This document shows positions 18,860 through 27,897 of a stretch of 64,000 bases of DNA, in pieces. A model generated the notes under the pieces. The model had not been told where the DNA came from. It searched no databases and worked only from the letters and a program-made list of their open reading frames with translations. Each line of letters begins with the position of its first letter. Position 1 is the first letter of the stretch. The translations under genes were made by a program, and so were the position numbers. The DNA is from a virus: positions 78,582-142,581 of the IMG/VR virus record IMGVR_UViG_3300045412_000261; one strand, 5' to 3'.

Positions 18860-20371
18860 TTAACTCCGATTCAGAGAGTTTTTTTTTACATTTGATTTTG
18901 GTTCTCTATAATTTCTACTTTTTGCTTGATTTGTAGGAGGAGGGAGTATAATTTCTTCTTCTTGCTCACCTGAAGAAATATCATAATCCTCATCTATAGG
19001 TTCAAAAGTAATATCTTCAACCATTTCTAATTCCTCTTCATTTATACTTGAGCTATTAAAACTACTAATTACTTCCGTTTTTATTTTAGGTTCGTAAATA
19101 TCAAATGAGTTAGTATCTTCATAAACTTCATTATCTATTTGTAGAGATCCTGCCATAACAGGAATATCAATAAGTTCATTTGTAGATTCTATACTATTAT
19201 TTTTTACCTTATTCTTACTTCCTGTAGGTCTACCTCTTCTTTTTGGTTTTGGTAAGTCTACAAATTTAGACCATGAAAAAGGACCTTGTAAATTATGTGG
19301 ATTTGTAGGTACTATTGAACCAATTATAGGCTCTCCAAAATAACTATTATTTTCTACAAAAGAACTAGTAAATTTTACTTTTTCATCAAAGTGTTTAATA
19401 TACTCTGCATCTTCTGGTGTCAAATCATCTGAATAAAATTCCGCTAAAGGGCTTCTCTTTTTTTGTTTTTCTGGGGTAGGATTTTCTTCAATAGTATTAT
19501 TATCTTTCTCATTATCTTCTAATATTACTTTTTGAGTATAGTGATAAGCAGTCAAAAGAGCGATAGCTAATGGGTCTGCTAAAAATACGATAACTAATAA
19601 AAACCAAAATAGTACTTTATCTAAACTTGTATTAGTTACTTCAGAAAGGTAAATGAGAGGACCTAATTCTACAGCTACATCATTACTTGACTTTATTTCA
19701 ATAATCTTTGTCTCATAATAAAAGATAGAATCGGAGATATTTGTAATGTCCACATATACTCCATCTCTCCTATTTTCCATTTTTCCAATGTCAGAATTAA
19801 GACCCTCAACTTGCTTTAAATAATCTTTTCTGGTAGATGCATTTGATCTTGTTGATGTTCTTCCTCTACTATCTGTATAAACATCTTTAGAATCATTCAT
19901 CATCCCGGAAGATGTCGTATTTCTTTGTAATCTTGTTTGAGCAATGTCTGAAATTATTTGCTTGTATTCATTTTGTAAGTCATTTTTCTTATCCTCGAAG
20001 AATTTCTTTTTCTCTTCAACCAATGCGACTTCTGATTTAGAAGCCATTAATTTATTCTTATTTTCAGTATATGCTTGAGATAGGATACCATAAACTCCAG
20101 AAGATGTTACAAAGATGACAAGAATCAAAAAAATTAATCCTCCTACTTTATATCCGAATGTCAATTTATCCCAATATCTATGAAGGAATGATGCGATTAC
20201 AAGTTTTGATACTTCTATACCGGCTCCTAAAAGAACAATAGCTATTCCTGCTCCGGCGAAAACTTGCGCTAGTCCTTTAACTGAAAAAAAACCTACGACA
20301 GATGCAAGAAAAATAGCGCAGGTTAAAAGAAGATATGATATTCTCTTTTGTGTTTTAATGTCTTTGGTCAT
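18860..20371 (-). CDS. Multi-pass membrane protein with coiled coil; possible -1 frameshift at its 3' end
   Basis: 503 residues. Three membrane segments lie in residues 10-100, a long charged coiled-coil part at about 105-215, another membrane segment at about 235-265 (FWFLLVIVFLADPLAIALL), then an acidic cytoplasmic tail with an AT-hook-like PKRRGRPTGSKNK. The frame ends at 18860, but the slippery A AAA AAC lies 25 bases before the stop. A -1 shift there extends the protein by a coding-looking tail (LSESELRNMSPAQIKEWHK) to 18801, filling the gap to the next gene. First gene of the minus late operon, preceded by a host-type promoter. Function unknown. Confidence 0.75.
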   Translation of the reverse strand: MTKDIKTQKRISYLLLTCAIFLASVVGFFSVKGLAQVFAGAGIAIVLLGAGIEVSKLVIASFLHRYWDKLTFGYKVGGLIFLILVIFVTSSGVYGILSQAYTENKNKLMASKSEVALVEEKKKFFEDKKNDLQNEYKQIISDIAQTRLQRNTTSSGMMNDSKDVYTDSRGRTSTRSNASTRKDYLKQVEGLNSDIGKMENRRDGVYVDITNISDSIFYYETKIIEIKSSNDVAVELGPLIYLSEVTNTSLDKVLFWFLLVIVFLADPLAIALLTAYHYTQKVILEDNEKDNNTIEENPTPEKQKKRSPLAEFYSDDLTPEDAEYIKHFDEKVKFTSSFVENNSYFGEPIIGSIVPTNPHNLQGPFSWSKFVDLPKPKRRGRPTGSKNKVKNNSIESTNELIDIPVMAGSLQIDNEVYEDTNSFDIYEPKIKTEVISSFNSSSINEEELEMVEDITFEPIDEDYDISSGEQEEEIILPPPTNQAKSRNYREPKSNVKKNSLNRS

Positions 20372-20384
20372 GTTATTTTTTTTA

Positions 20385-20414
20385 CAAAGGTAGTCAATTT
20401 TTTTATATAATCAA
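20385..20414 (-). promoter_or_regulatory. Bacteroidota-type promoter for the minus-strand operon
   Basis: Minus strand: TACCTTTG (-7 type TAnnTTTG, 20392-20385) with TTG 19 nt upstream (20414-20412). It is 14 bases from the ATG at 20371. Confidence 0.6.
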
Positions 20415-20804
20415 CTTTTTGCATATTTTTTTTACATGTTTTTTACATGAATGCTATGTAATATAAAGAAAACAATTATGTATATAATTATGTTAAAATT
20501 ACATGTTTATTGTTTTAACATTTTGTTTTAAAGATATTAATGAGCATTAACATGAATATACATTTATACATGAATGTATGTCAACATATTTTTTTTGACA
20601 AAGGTTGAATATTTGAATGAAAGCATATAATTTTAACATTTTATTAACATGTATAGATTTTTGGCAGGGAAAACTTGATAAGACATCCCAGCAAAAAATA
20701 AAAAATTTAAAAAAACATGAAAAATACATGTAAAATCTATTTATAATAAACATGTAACAAACATTTATTGATAATTGATTATAAATTAAAACACATTATA
20801 CATT
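20415..20804. promoter_or_regulatory. Divergent AT-rich control region with ACATG repeats
   Basis: About 390 bases without a credible gene, between the divergent structural and fibre operons. It holds about nine ACATG copies, several in palindromic ACATGT form, plus TTAACAT repeats and the late-type element TATTTATAATAAA (20738-20750). Probably the divergent promoter/operator region; a replication role cannot be excluded. A 68-codon frame on the minus strand here is not convincing. Confidence 0.5.
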
Positions 20805-21164
20805 ATGACAACAATGATAAAAGCAATATCAGATTTTGAACATACCGGACATATGGTTTACTTAAAAAAAATATTTCCGGAAGCATTCTTTAAAATCAAA
20901 GCATTAACTGTACATTTTAAAGAAAAAGAAACATTAATTCCCATTGGAGGAGATGATGGGGAGATGAAAGCAGAAATTACATTATGCCCCACAATAAAAT
21001 GTCAATTCTACATCTATGCAAATAAAGATGTTTTCGATAATAAAGGAAATGCTTTAGTTCCTTACATTATAGATTTAGATGTTGATGAAACCAATGATGT
21101 AGAAGATTTGTTAGATAAATTAAAACAAATGCTACAGGATGAATTTAAAGAAAAGATTGAATGA
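20805..21164 (+). CDS. Hypothetical phage protein
   Basis: 119 residues, no membrane segment. A mixed alpha/beta sequence with an acidic C-terminal helix (DLDVDETNDVEDLLDKLKQM). Not recognised. It overlaps the next gene by 26 bases, so they form one unit. First gene of the rightward operon. Confidence 0.6.
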   Translation: MTTMIKAISDFEHTGHMVYLKKIFPEAFFKIKALTVHFKEKETLIPIGGDDGEMKAEITLCPTIKCQFYIYANKDVFDNKGNALVPYIIDLDVDETNDVEDLLDKLKQMLQDEFKEKIE

Positions 21165-21720
21165 CACATTGTCTTTTATGTCAGAACATGATAGGGTGAT
21201 GTTTTTGTATAATAACATCTTGCTAAAGAATCCCGATGACAATTTTGATTTAAATAAGGAAACATTTAACATGCTATTTTCTAATGATTCTACCAATTCT
21301 GACATTTTTGGTAATATGTTGCATGATTCAAGAGAAATGAATGACTTTTTTTCATTTTTAGACAATAATGAAAATTTTATAAGTCCCGAGGATGAAAACT
21401 TCGATGCTTTTTCTTATTCCGATGAAGAAATGGATAGCATGTTAGATGAATTAGGAGATGAAGAACATTTATTTAATTCGGATGATAGCTTAGAAGTAGA
21501 AGTTATTATAAATGATGATATCTTATTGGTGTTTTCTAATACTGAGGAGGATATACATACTTATATCTACAATTATTGTTTTTTAGATGGTTACATATAT
21601 ACTAAAATACCTGATCAAGAAATAGATAAGATAAAAACATTAGACATAGTAACTGGTTATAAGTTTAAGAAAGTATATAAGATTCTTGGGAAATTAGAAA
21701 ATGATATTTGTTACAATTAA
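21139..21720 (+). CDS. Acidic hypothetical phage protein
   Basis: 193 residues, strongly acidic in the middle (SYSDEEMDSMLDELGDEEHL). An alternative ATG at 21178 would remove the overlap with the preceding gene. The last 70 residues are beta-rich with aromatic residues. No family recognised. Confidence 0.55.
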   Translation: MNLKKRLNDTLSFMSEHDRVMFLYNNILLKNPDDNFDLNKETFNMLFSNDSTNSDIFGNMLHDSREMNDFFSFLDNNENFISPEDENFDAFSYSDEEMDSMLDELGDEEHLFNSDDSLEVEVIINDDILLVFSNTEEDIHTYIYNYCFLDGYIYTKIPDQEIDKIKTLDIVTGYKFKKVYKILGKLENDICYN

Positions 21721-21793
21721 TTTAACATAAAATGGCACATATTTTGAAGATTTGATGATATATATTATTAGTTAACTCTTTAAAATAAATAAA

Positions 21794-22174
21794 ATGGCAA
21801 ATTTTGATGATTTAGGTTACGACGAAGTGGTAGATACTATCTGCGACGTAATTGAACTAGGTAAAAATGTAAAAAACGTATTTGCTGACGGATTCCAATT
21901 AATTCCTGATCTTATTGCGTTGACACCTGAATTCTTTAAAGTTCAAGAGATTATTTCTGATGCTCCTATGGCAATCAACCAACTTAAAAACTTGAGTGTT
22001 GAAGAAGCTAAAAAAGCACACGCAGAAATCGCAAAGCGCACCGGCGTAGCTCAAGACAAGGTAGTTGACACGGTAACTAAGGGCTTCGGAATTATCGTAG
22101 AATTGTATGAAGTATTTGCTTGGAATCAGGCAAAATTCTTCGCAATCAAGCAAAAAGTTCAAGACCTAGTGTAA
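21794..22174 (+). CDS. Small, codon-biased, probably abundant phage protein
   Basis: 126 residues, helical, without signal peptide. Codon use differs from all neighbours: many G/C-ending codons (GAC, GCC, CGC, ACC, GTA/GTT mix) in an AT-rich genome. It stands alone between an upstream AT-rich leader and a strong terminator (22196-22225). These traits suggest very high expression, as for a major virion or internal protein. I do not recognise the family. Confidence 0.65.
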   Translation: MANFDDLGYDEVVDTICDVIELGKNVKNVFADGFQLIPDLIALTPEFFKVQEIISDAPMAINQLKNLSVEEAKKAHAEIAKRTGVAQDKVVDTVTKGFGIIVELYEVFAWNQAKFFAIKQKVQDLV

Positions 22175-22195
22175 TTGTAAACTATTCGATTTTTC

Positions 22196-22225
22196 GCCCC
22201 GCTAAAAAAATTGGCGGGGCTTTTT
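22196..22225 (+). terminator. Strong intrinsic terminator
   Basis: Perfect 7-bp GC-only stem GCCCCGC (22196-22202) / GCGGGGC (22214-22220) with 11-base loop and TTTTT directly after. It closes the 21794-22174 gene and insulates the fibre array. Confidence 0.9.
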
Positions 22226-22243
22226 AATTAATACAAAATGCAA

Positions 22244-22256
22244 TATTTATAATAAA
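22244..22256 (+). promoter_or_regulatory. Late-type AT element upstream of the fibre array
   Basis: TATTTATAATAAA, 8 bases before the ATG at 22265. The same 13-mer occurs at 20738-20750 and 42036-42048, a variant at 33946-33958, and TATTTATTATAAA upstream of the minus-strand genes starting at 4159 and 14743. Candidate gp55-dependent late promoter or translation-initiation element; direct proof is lacking. Confidence 0.4.
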
Positions 22257-22264
22257 GGTTAATC

Positions 22265-25200
22265 ATGCTAATTTACAGGCCTACGATTATTTCTGGATCA
22301 GGATATTACTCCGGGTCTTTCGATGGAGACGGGTCTAGGTTATATAACATAAGATCCTCCTCTTATGCTCTAACTGCATCTTACGCTCTAAATGGAGGAG
22401 GTGGTGGTGGCACAGGAGCTGGCTTTCCTTTTTCCGGAGCAGCAGTAATAACAGGATCTTTGACCGTTTCTGGTTCTTATGTTGACTTTTCCGATGTAGT
22501 TTATATAACAGGTTCTAGATTAAGAGTTTCTAAATTAAATGTATTATCTGAATTAACTGCGAGTGGACTTAAATATCCGAAGATAGATGGTATTGCTGGT
22601 CAAATTATAGAGACAGATGGAGCTGGTAATTTGTCATTTGGTAATATTGATACTATTGTAGAGAATGTAAAAAACGTATCTGGATATACCTTGTATAAAG
22701 GAACGCCTGTACATGCAACGGGTTCCGGAACATCTGGTAATGTTGTTGGAGTTATTGCTGCTAGTGCTTCCGTAGCTTCTACAATGCCTGCAACTTTTAT
22801 ATTAGCTCAAACATTAGCAGCAGGAGCTGAAGGTCTAGGTATAATATCTGGATTAATAACAGGAGTAAATACATCTGCCTTTAAAAATGGAGAAGTTATA
22901 TATGTTGGAGCTAGAGGGGGATACACTAATGTTGCACCTACTGGTTCAAATCTAGTACAAAATTTAGGTATTGTAACTAAAGTACACCCTACAAATGGCG
23001 GAGGTGTTGTTCTTGGTGCGGGTAGAGCAAATGCAACTCCTAATTTATTAAACGGTCAAATTTTTTACGGAGTAGGAAATAAATCTGTAGCTAGACCTTT
23101 GAGAGATGTTATATCAGGAAGTGCTTTTGTTTTCTCCGGATCTTTTAAGGGAGATGGTAGTGGATTGACAAATGTTTCAGGAGAAAAAGGGCAGAAAGGA
23201 GAGGCGGTAGCGTATATTTATACATCTTCTTTACAGGGAGTTGTAGTTAGTGTAAATCATAATTTAGACCTTGCTTACCCCGTTTACAATATATATGACA
23301 ATTTAGGTAATGAAACAATACCAAAGTCTTTTTCTATAATAAATAATAACACTGTAGAAATAGATTTCGGAGTTCCTTTTACCGGCTCTCTAACCATATC
23401 TTCCGGGGATAAAGGATTAAAAGGAGACAAAGGAAATTTCAAAGGGCAAAAAGGAGAGAAAGGAGATAATAAAGGAAGTAAAGGAAATATAGGACCCAAA
23501 GGAAATATTGGACAAAAAGGAGCTACAGGAAATAAAGGACAAAAAGGAGATATAGGACAGAAAGGTTCTGTAGGTTCAACTGGATTAAAAGGTTCTATCG
23601 GTGAAAAAGGATATAAGGGAGATTTAGGATATAAAGGGGAGATAGGACTAAAAGGTCAAAAAGGAGAAATAGGAGCTTCTGGAAGTAAGGGAAATGCTAG
23701 TACAGTACAAGGACCTAAAGGTATAAAGGGAGATATAGGCCCTTCTGGTAGTAAAGGTAATGCTAGCTCTATCCCAGGACCTTTGGGACCAAAAGGACAA
23801 AAAGGTGAACTTGGTTATAAAGGAAGTAAAGGTAATGCTAGCTCAGTCCAAGGACCTTCGGGAAGTAAAGGCAATAAAGGAGATAATGGTTCTCTATTTA
23901 CGAGTCCGTTATCTGGTTCTTTAGTTACTCTTAATCATGGATTAAACAATAAGTACCCAGTATTTGTAGTTTATGATATTACAGGTTCCGCAATATTCCC
24001 CAACTCTTTTGTTTCTGTAAATTCTAATACATCCCAAGTTTCTTTTGTTGATACTTTTTCCGGCTCTATCAGTATAATGTCAGGAGGACAAAAAGGAGTA
24101 AAAGGAGAAAAAGGAGAATTTAAAGGAGAAAAAGGAACAAAAGGACAAAAAGGATTAAAAGGTGAAGGTACTTTATATACAACTTCTATTAGTGGGTCTA
24201 TAGTAACTATAAATCACAATACAGGACATTTATATCCTATATTTTCTGCTTATAATAAAAATAAAATAGCTGTTCAACCAAAAACCGTACTTGTTATTGA
24301 TTCAAATACGTTACAAGTTGATTTTGGAACTTCTTTTAGCGGGTCTATTTCCGTCGGAAGCGGAGGATTAAATGGATTAAATGGATTAAAAGGAGAGAAA
24401 GGAAATTTCAAAGGAGAGAAGGGAACAAAAGGACAAAAAGGAAACAACGGTCTTTTTCCTTTTTCTGGAGCAGCTTCTATAACCGGGTCTTTAAGCGTAA
24501 CTAATTCTAGTTCATTTTCTCATGTACTTCCTAAACAAAATAATTTATATGATTTAGGAAGCTCAAGTAATAGATGGAGAGATTTGTACTTAACAAGTGC
24601 CTCGATATATTTAGGCAGAACAAAAATAACATCTGGCCCAAATGGTAAGATATCTTTTGTAGATTCTCAGAATCCAAATCAAAAAATAACAGGAAATTAT
24701 ACAGGATCTTTCTCCGGTAGTTTTAACATATCAGGAATAAGACAAGGATCAAATGAAAATAAAGTTTTACTTTTAGATAGCAATAATAACATTATATATA
24801 GAAATAATTTAGCTCTCACGGGATCTAAAGGAAATAAAGGAGATATGGGCCCATCGGGTTCAAATGCAGGAATTCAAACTTATACAAATCCATCTAATAA
24901 TAGAGTTATAACATCAGTTTCATCAACAGAAATAAATGCTGAATCAAATTTAACTTTTGATGGCTCTATTTTGTCTGTAAATTCTAATTCAGCAATAAAA
25001 TTACCTTCTGGAACAACTAATCAAAGACCTGTAAGCTCATCAGCTGGTATGATTAGACTAAATTCCACAAACAGTAGTGTGGAATCCTATATCAGTGGAT
25101 CTTGGCACTCGGTACCATCTTTTCCGGGGCTTAATTCTCAAGTTACTATTATAGGTGGTGGAAGTAGGGGTGGTGTCGGAATTGGTTACTTCTCTATAGG

Positions 25201-25828
25201 TTCTGGAGGAGGAGGAGGAGGAGGAGGAGAGGTAATAAATTTAGATTATTTGTTGTATCCGGGTAGTTATACAGTTATAGTTGCAGCAGGAGGTGGAAAT
25301 TCTTCTTTCGGAAATATAATAGCCACCTCAGGAAGTGTTGGAGGAAATGCATCAGTGTATATTGGCGGATCTGGTGGAGCGGGTAGCTTAACAAAATCAA
25401 CAGGTGGACCCGGAGGTAGCACAAGTGGAGATTTTTATCCATACGATATTTCATTTCCCGGAGTTGGATGCACTGGGCTCTTCTCTGTTTGCACTGGGGA
25501 TACGAGAGCTGGAGGAGGAGGAGGAGGAGGAGCTAGCACTGCTAATCAACTCAATGGAAACACGATATACTCTGGACCGGGAGCAATAGGTTCTTCTGGC
25601 GGTGGTGCGGGAGGAGATGCTTATGTAAATGGAGGCAATGGAGTTGGTAATACAGGAGGAGGAGGAGGAGGAGGAGGTAGTCAAGGAGCTATAGGAGGTA
25701 ACGGAGGTAGTGGTATAGTTGTTATAAAATACGTGGGAAATCCTAAAGCAACCGGAGGTACTATAAGTACTTCAAACGGTTATACAAAACACACATTTAC
25801 TATGACGGGAACATTAGTAGTTTATTAA
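22265..25828 (+). CDS. Long tail fibre with collagen-like GxK stalk and glycine-rich tip
   Basis: 1187 residues. N-terminal docking motif (YRPTIISGSGYYSGSFDGDG) shared with three other fibre genes here. A beta domain follows, then collagen-like G-x-y blocks rich in Lys (GQKGEKGDKGSKGN type, about residues 310-550, 610-650 and 700-730), separated by three small repeated beta modules (SL..LNHGL..YPVF.VYD). The last 240 residues are a glycine-rich domain with poly-Gly runs ending SGIVVIKYVG, as in phage adhesin tips built of polyglycine helices. Probable receptor-binding fibre. Confidence 0.75.
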   Translation: MLIYRPTIISGSGYYSGSFDGDGSRLYNIRSSSYALTASYALNGGGGGGTGAGFPFSGAAVITGSLTVSGSYVDFSDVVYITGSRLRVSKLNVLSELTASGLKYPKIDGIAGQIIETDGAGNLSFGNIDTIVENVKNVSGYTLYKGTPVHATGSGTSGNVVGVIAASASVASTMPATFILAQTLAAGAEGLGIISGLITGVNTSAFKNGEVIYVGARGGYTNVAPTGSNLVQNLGIVTKVHPTNGGGVVLGAGRANATPNLLNGQIFYGVGNKSVARPLRDVISGSAFVFSGSFKGDGSGLTNVSGEKGQKGEAVAYIYTSSLQGVVVSVNHNLDLAYPVYNIYDNLGNETIPKSFSIINNNTVEIDFGVPFTGSLTISSGDKGLKGDKGNFKGQKGEKGDNKGSKGNIGPKGNIGQKGATGNKGQKGDIGQKGSVGSTGLKGSIGEKGYKGDLGYKGEIGLKGQKGEIGASGSKGNASTVQGPKGIKGDIGPSGSKGNASSIPGPLGPKGQKGELGYKGSKGNASSVQGPSGSKGNKGDNGSLFTSPLSGSLVTLNHGLNNKYPVFVVYDITGSAIFPNSFVSVNSNTSQVSFVDTFSGSISIMSGGQKGVKGEKGEFKGEKGTKGQKGLKGEGTLYTTSISGSIVTINHNTGHLYPIFSAYNKNKIAVQPKTVLVIDSNTLQVDFGTSFSGSISVGSGGLNGLNGLKGEKGNFKGEKGTKGQKGNNGLFPFSGAASITGSLSVTNSSSFSHVLPKQNNLYDLGSSSNRWRDLYLTSASIYLGRTKITSGPNGKISFVDSQNPNQKITGNYTGSFSGSFNISGIRQGSNENKVLLLDSNNNIIYRNNLALTGSKGNKGDMGPSGSNAGIQTYTNPSNNRVITSVSSTEINAESNLTFDGSILSVNSNSAIKLPSGTTNQRPVSSSAGMIRLNSTNSSVESYISGSWHSVPSFPGLNSQVTIIGGGSRGGVGIGYFSIGSGGGGGGGGEVINLDYLLYPGSYTVIVAAGGGNSSFGNIIATSGSVGGNASVYIGGSGGAGSLTKSTGGPGGSTSGDFYPYDISFPGVGCTGLFSVCTGDTRAGGGGGGGASTANQLNGNTIYSGPGAIGSSGGGAGGDAYVNGGNGVGNTGGGGGGGGSQGAIGGNGGSGIVVIKYVGNPKATGGTISTSNGYTKHTFTMTGTLVVY

Positions 25829-25839
25829 AAAATTATTTT

Positions 25840-26265
25840 ATGGCACATTTCGCACAAATAAATGAAAATAATAAAGTTATAAATATTGTTGTCGTTTCTG
25901 ATATTGACTTACAAAGTGGTCTTCATTTAGATATAGAAGAATTAGGAGTTCAATACCTTAAGTCTCTTGTAGGAAACGATACAAATTGGGTAAAAACATC
26001 CTATAACACTAAAGGCGGCATACATTATAACCCGATAACAAATAAACCAAACGAAAATCAATCAAAAGCGTTTAGAAAAAATTATGCTCAGTACGGATAT
26101 ACTTACGACAATCAAAGAGATGCTTTTATTCCTCCAAAACCATACCCATCTTGGATACTAAATGAATTCTCTTGTTTATGGGAACCTCCTATACCCTATC
26201 CTAATGATGGTAATCTGTATGAATGGAATGAAGACACTAAATCATGGGATTTATACACGCCTTAA
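25840..26265 (+). CDS. Conserved fibre-associated protein (MAHFA family), copy 1
   Basis: 141 residues beginning MAHFAQINENNKVINIVVV, with WVKTSYN, RKNYAQYGYTYD, AFIPPKPYPSW and a Trp/Pro-rich end (WEPPIPYPNDG). A family I know from T4-like cyanophages and related phages near structural genes; role unproven. Copy 2 is at 34012-34374. It could be a fibre-bound cap or attachment protein. Confidence 0.65.
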   Translation: MAHFAQINENNKVINIVVVSDIDLQSGLHLDIEELGVQYLKSLVGNDTNWVKTSYNTKGGIHYNPITNKPNENQSKAFRKNYAQYGYTYDNQRDAFIPPKPYPSWILNEFSCLWEPPIPYPNDGNLYEWNEDTKSWDLYTP

Positions 26266-26277
26266 ACATAAAGTAAA

Positions 26278-26733
26278 ATGGATTTATATTTTCCTAACAT
26301 AATTACAGGTTCCGGGTATTTCTCTGGTTCTTTTATTGGGGATGGCTCTCAATTATCCGGGGTTACGTCATACACGAATACAGATACATTAAACTATATA
26401 AATTCTATAGGTGTATTATCCGGTTCTTTACCAGCAAATATAATATCAGGCAGTGGGACTAATTCTTACATTCCAAAATACATAGGATCTAAATACATAG
26501 GAAATAGTACAATTCAACAAGTAGGAAATAATGTAAGAGTTACAGGAAGTCTACAGATAACAGGTTCTGTTTTAGCAGAAACCTATTTAGCAAGTAAAAT
26601 ATTCTACAGGAATGCAGTAACAATTAGTTTTAATTACACTATACCATCATCAGAAAATGCTATGAGTGCAGGTGATATTTATATAAAGAGTGGATCTACT
26701 GTGACGGAAAATGGTAATTGGTCAATCGTATAA
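26278..26733 (+). CDS. Short tail-fibre protein
   Basis: 151 residues with the fibre docking motif (YFPNIITGSGYFSGSF) and GDGSQLSGV, followed by NTDTLNYINS and a short beta-rich end. It resembles the first half of the longer fibres in the array and may be a minimal or alternative fibre. Confidence 0.65.
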   Translation: MDLYFPNIITGSGYFSGSFIGDGSQLSGVTSYTNTDTLNYINSIGVLSGSLPANIISGSGTNSYIPKYIGSKYIGNSTIQQVGNNVRVTGSLQITGSVLAETYLASKIFYRNAVTISFNYTIPSSENAMSAGDIYIKSGSTVTENGNWSIV

Positions 26734-26742
26734 TACAAATAG

Positions 26743-27342
26743 ATGAGTTCAAAATTAAAAGTAGATACAATAACAAACCAAAGTGAGAGTCAAACATTGA
26801 TGTCTAATGGTGTAATAACAGTAGGAAATAATGTATTAGAGGATTTTACATTACTTTGCGATGGAGGTTCTTACGTTGGAAAAAATGGAACATTCACATC
26901 TCAAAATGTTACTTCTCAATATTCTATTACATCAACTTATACTGATTTAAATGGTTCTTCCATATCATATTTACCTCCCATCGGCACTACATGTGTCGTG
27001 TATTCTTTTCACTATACTCTATATTGGCAAGGTACTAATGCTCATTCTATATCTCACGCTAAATTTTTTATAGATGGAGTTGAAGTAGTGTTCTCAAGAT
27101 TTTCCCACTCTGCACAATACTTAGAATCTTTGCTTACTTTCACCTGGCCTATTTTTATTGGGGGGATAACAAACAATAATACAGGAAGACAATCTACATG
27201 GACAACCCAGAAAACATTAAAATTGCAAATGAGAGAATATGGAGCATCTAATAACATGGATGCACACGGAACTGTCTATTGGGATGGAGGAGGAGGAAAT
27301 CAATTTCACATGCCATCTATAAGCATAAAAGCAATAAAATGA
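26743..27342 (+). CDS. Fibre-tip protein, SxLKVDTI class
   Basis: 199 residues. Starts MSSKLKVDTITNQSE, the second N-terminal type in this array (K-x-D/N-K/T-I). The remainder is a jelly-roll-like beta domain with many aromatic residues and an end GGGNQFHMPSISIKAIK. Its stop overlaps the next ATG (ATGA). Probable small receptor-binding or capping protein. Confidence 0.6.
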   Translation: MSSKLKVDTITNQSESQTLMSNGVITVGNNVLEDFTLLCDGGSYVGKNGTFTSQNVTSQYSITSTYTDLNGSSISYLPPIGTTCVVYSFHYTLYWQGTNAHSISHAKFFIDGVEVVFSRFSHSAQYLESLLTFTWPIFIGGITNNNTGRQSTWTTQKTLKLQMREYGASNNMDAHGTVYWDGGGGNQFHMPSISIKAIK

Positions 27343-27896
27343 GTACATTAATTGTAGATAAAATAACATCATTAAATAATAACATAACAATAGATGGAAA
27401 TCTAAATGTTAGTGGATCAATTAATGTAAATGGAACAAACATCATTACTCCATTAGCTAACGAGATAGTTCAACAAGTATATGTTCAAACTTATAATCCA
27501 AATCACATAACTGTTACATCTACATCTGAAGTAGCATTATCCACAACTATTTCAATTACTCCAAAATATTCAAATAGCATTATAAGAGTTGAATTTTATT
27601 CTACCATGATGTACGGAGCAGCTAACGCAATAGTAGCAGCATTATACAGGAAAATAGGAGCAGGATCATTTACATCTATAATTGCCATAACTCAAACAAA
27701 TCCTTTAACTTATTATGGCTGGTTTTATCATACTAGTAGTTGGGGCCCTTATAAAGCTATATATTTTGATTCACCTGCAACAACGCAACAAGTTACTTAC
27801 GAATTAAGATACCGAAACATATCAACTACAGCAACAAATTATTTAGTTCATGCTACACAATATTATGGTTGGATATTAACAGAAATAAAAGTATAA
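27339..27896 (+). CDS. Fibre-tip protein with ITPKYS domain, copy 1
   Basis: 185 residues from the ATG at 27339, which overlaps the previous TGA and gives the expected MSTLIVDKIT start. The domain SISITPKYSNSIIRVEF, ALYRKIG, YGWFYH and a closing YYGWILTEIKV is repeated in the next gene. Likely beta-sandwich tip protein. Confidence 0.6.
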   Translation: MSTLIVDKITSLNNNITIDGNLNVSGSINVNGTNIITPLANEIVQQVYVQTYNPNHITVTSTSEVALSTTISITPKYSNSIIRVEFYSTMMYGAANAIVAALYRKIGAGSFTSIIAITQTNPLTYYGWFYHTSSWGPYKAIYFDSPATTQQVTYELRYRNISTTATNYLVHATQYYGWILTEIKV

Positions 27897-27897
27897 T

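Noticed and set aside
20547-20753. 68-codon minus-strand ORF in the divergent control region
   Set aside because: Phe/Cys/Tyr-rich composition from AT-rich repeats, and no overlap with any promoter-gene arrangement.
23400-24450. CRISPR-like array from short repeats
   Set aside because: The repeats are in-frame collagen codons without unique spacers of even length.
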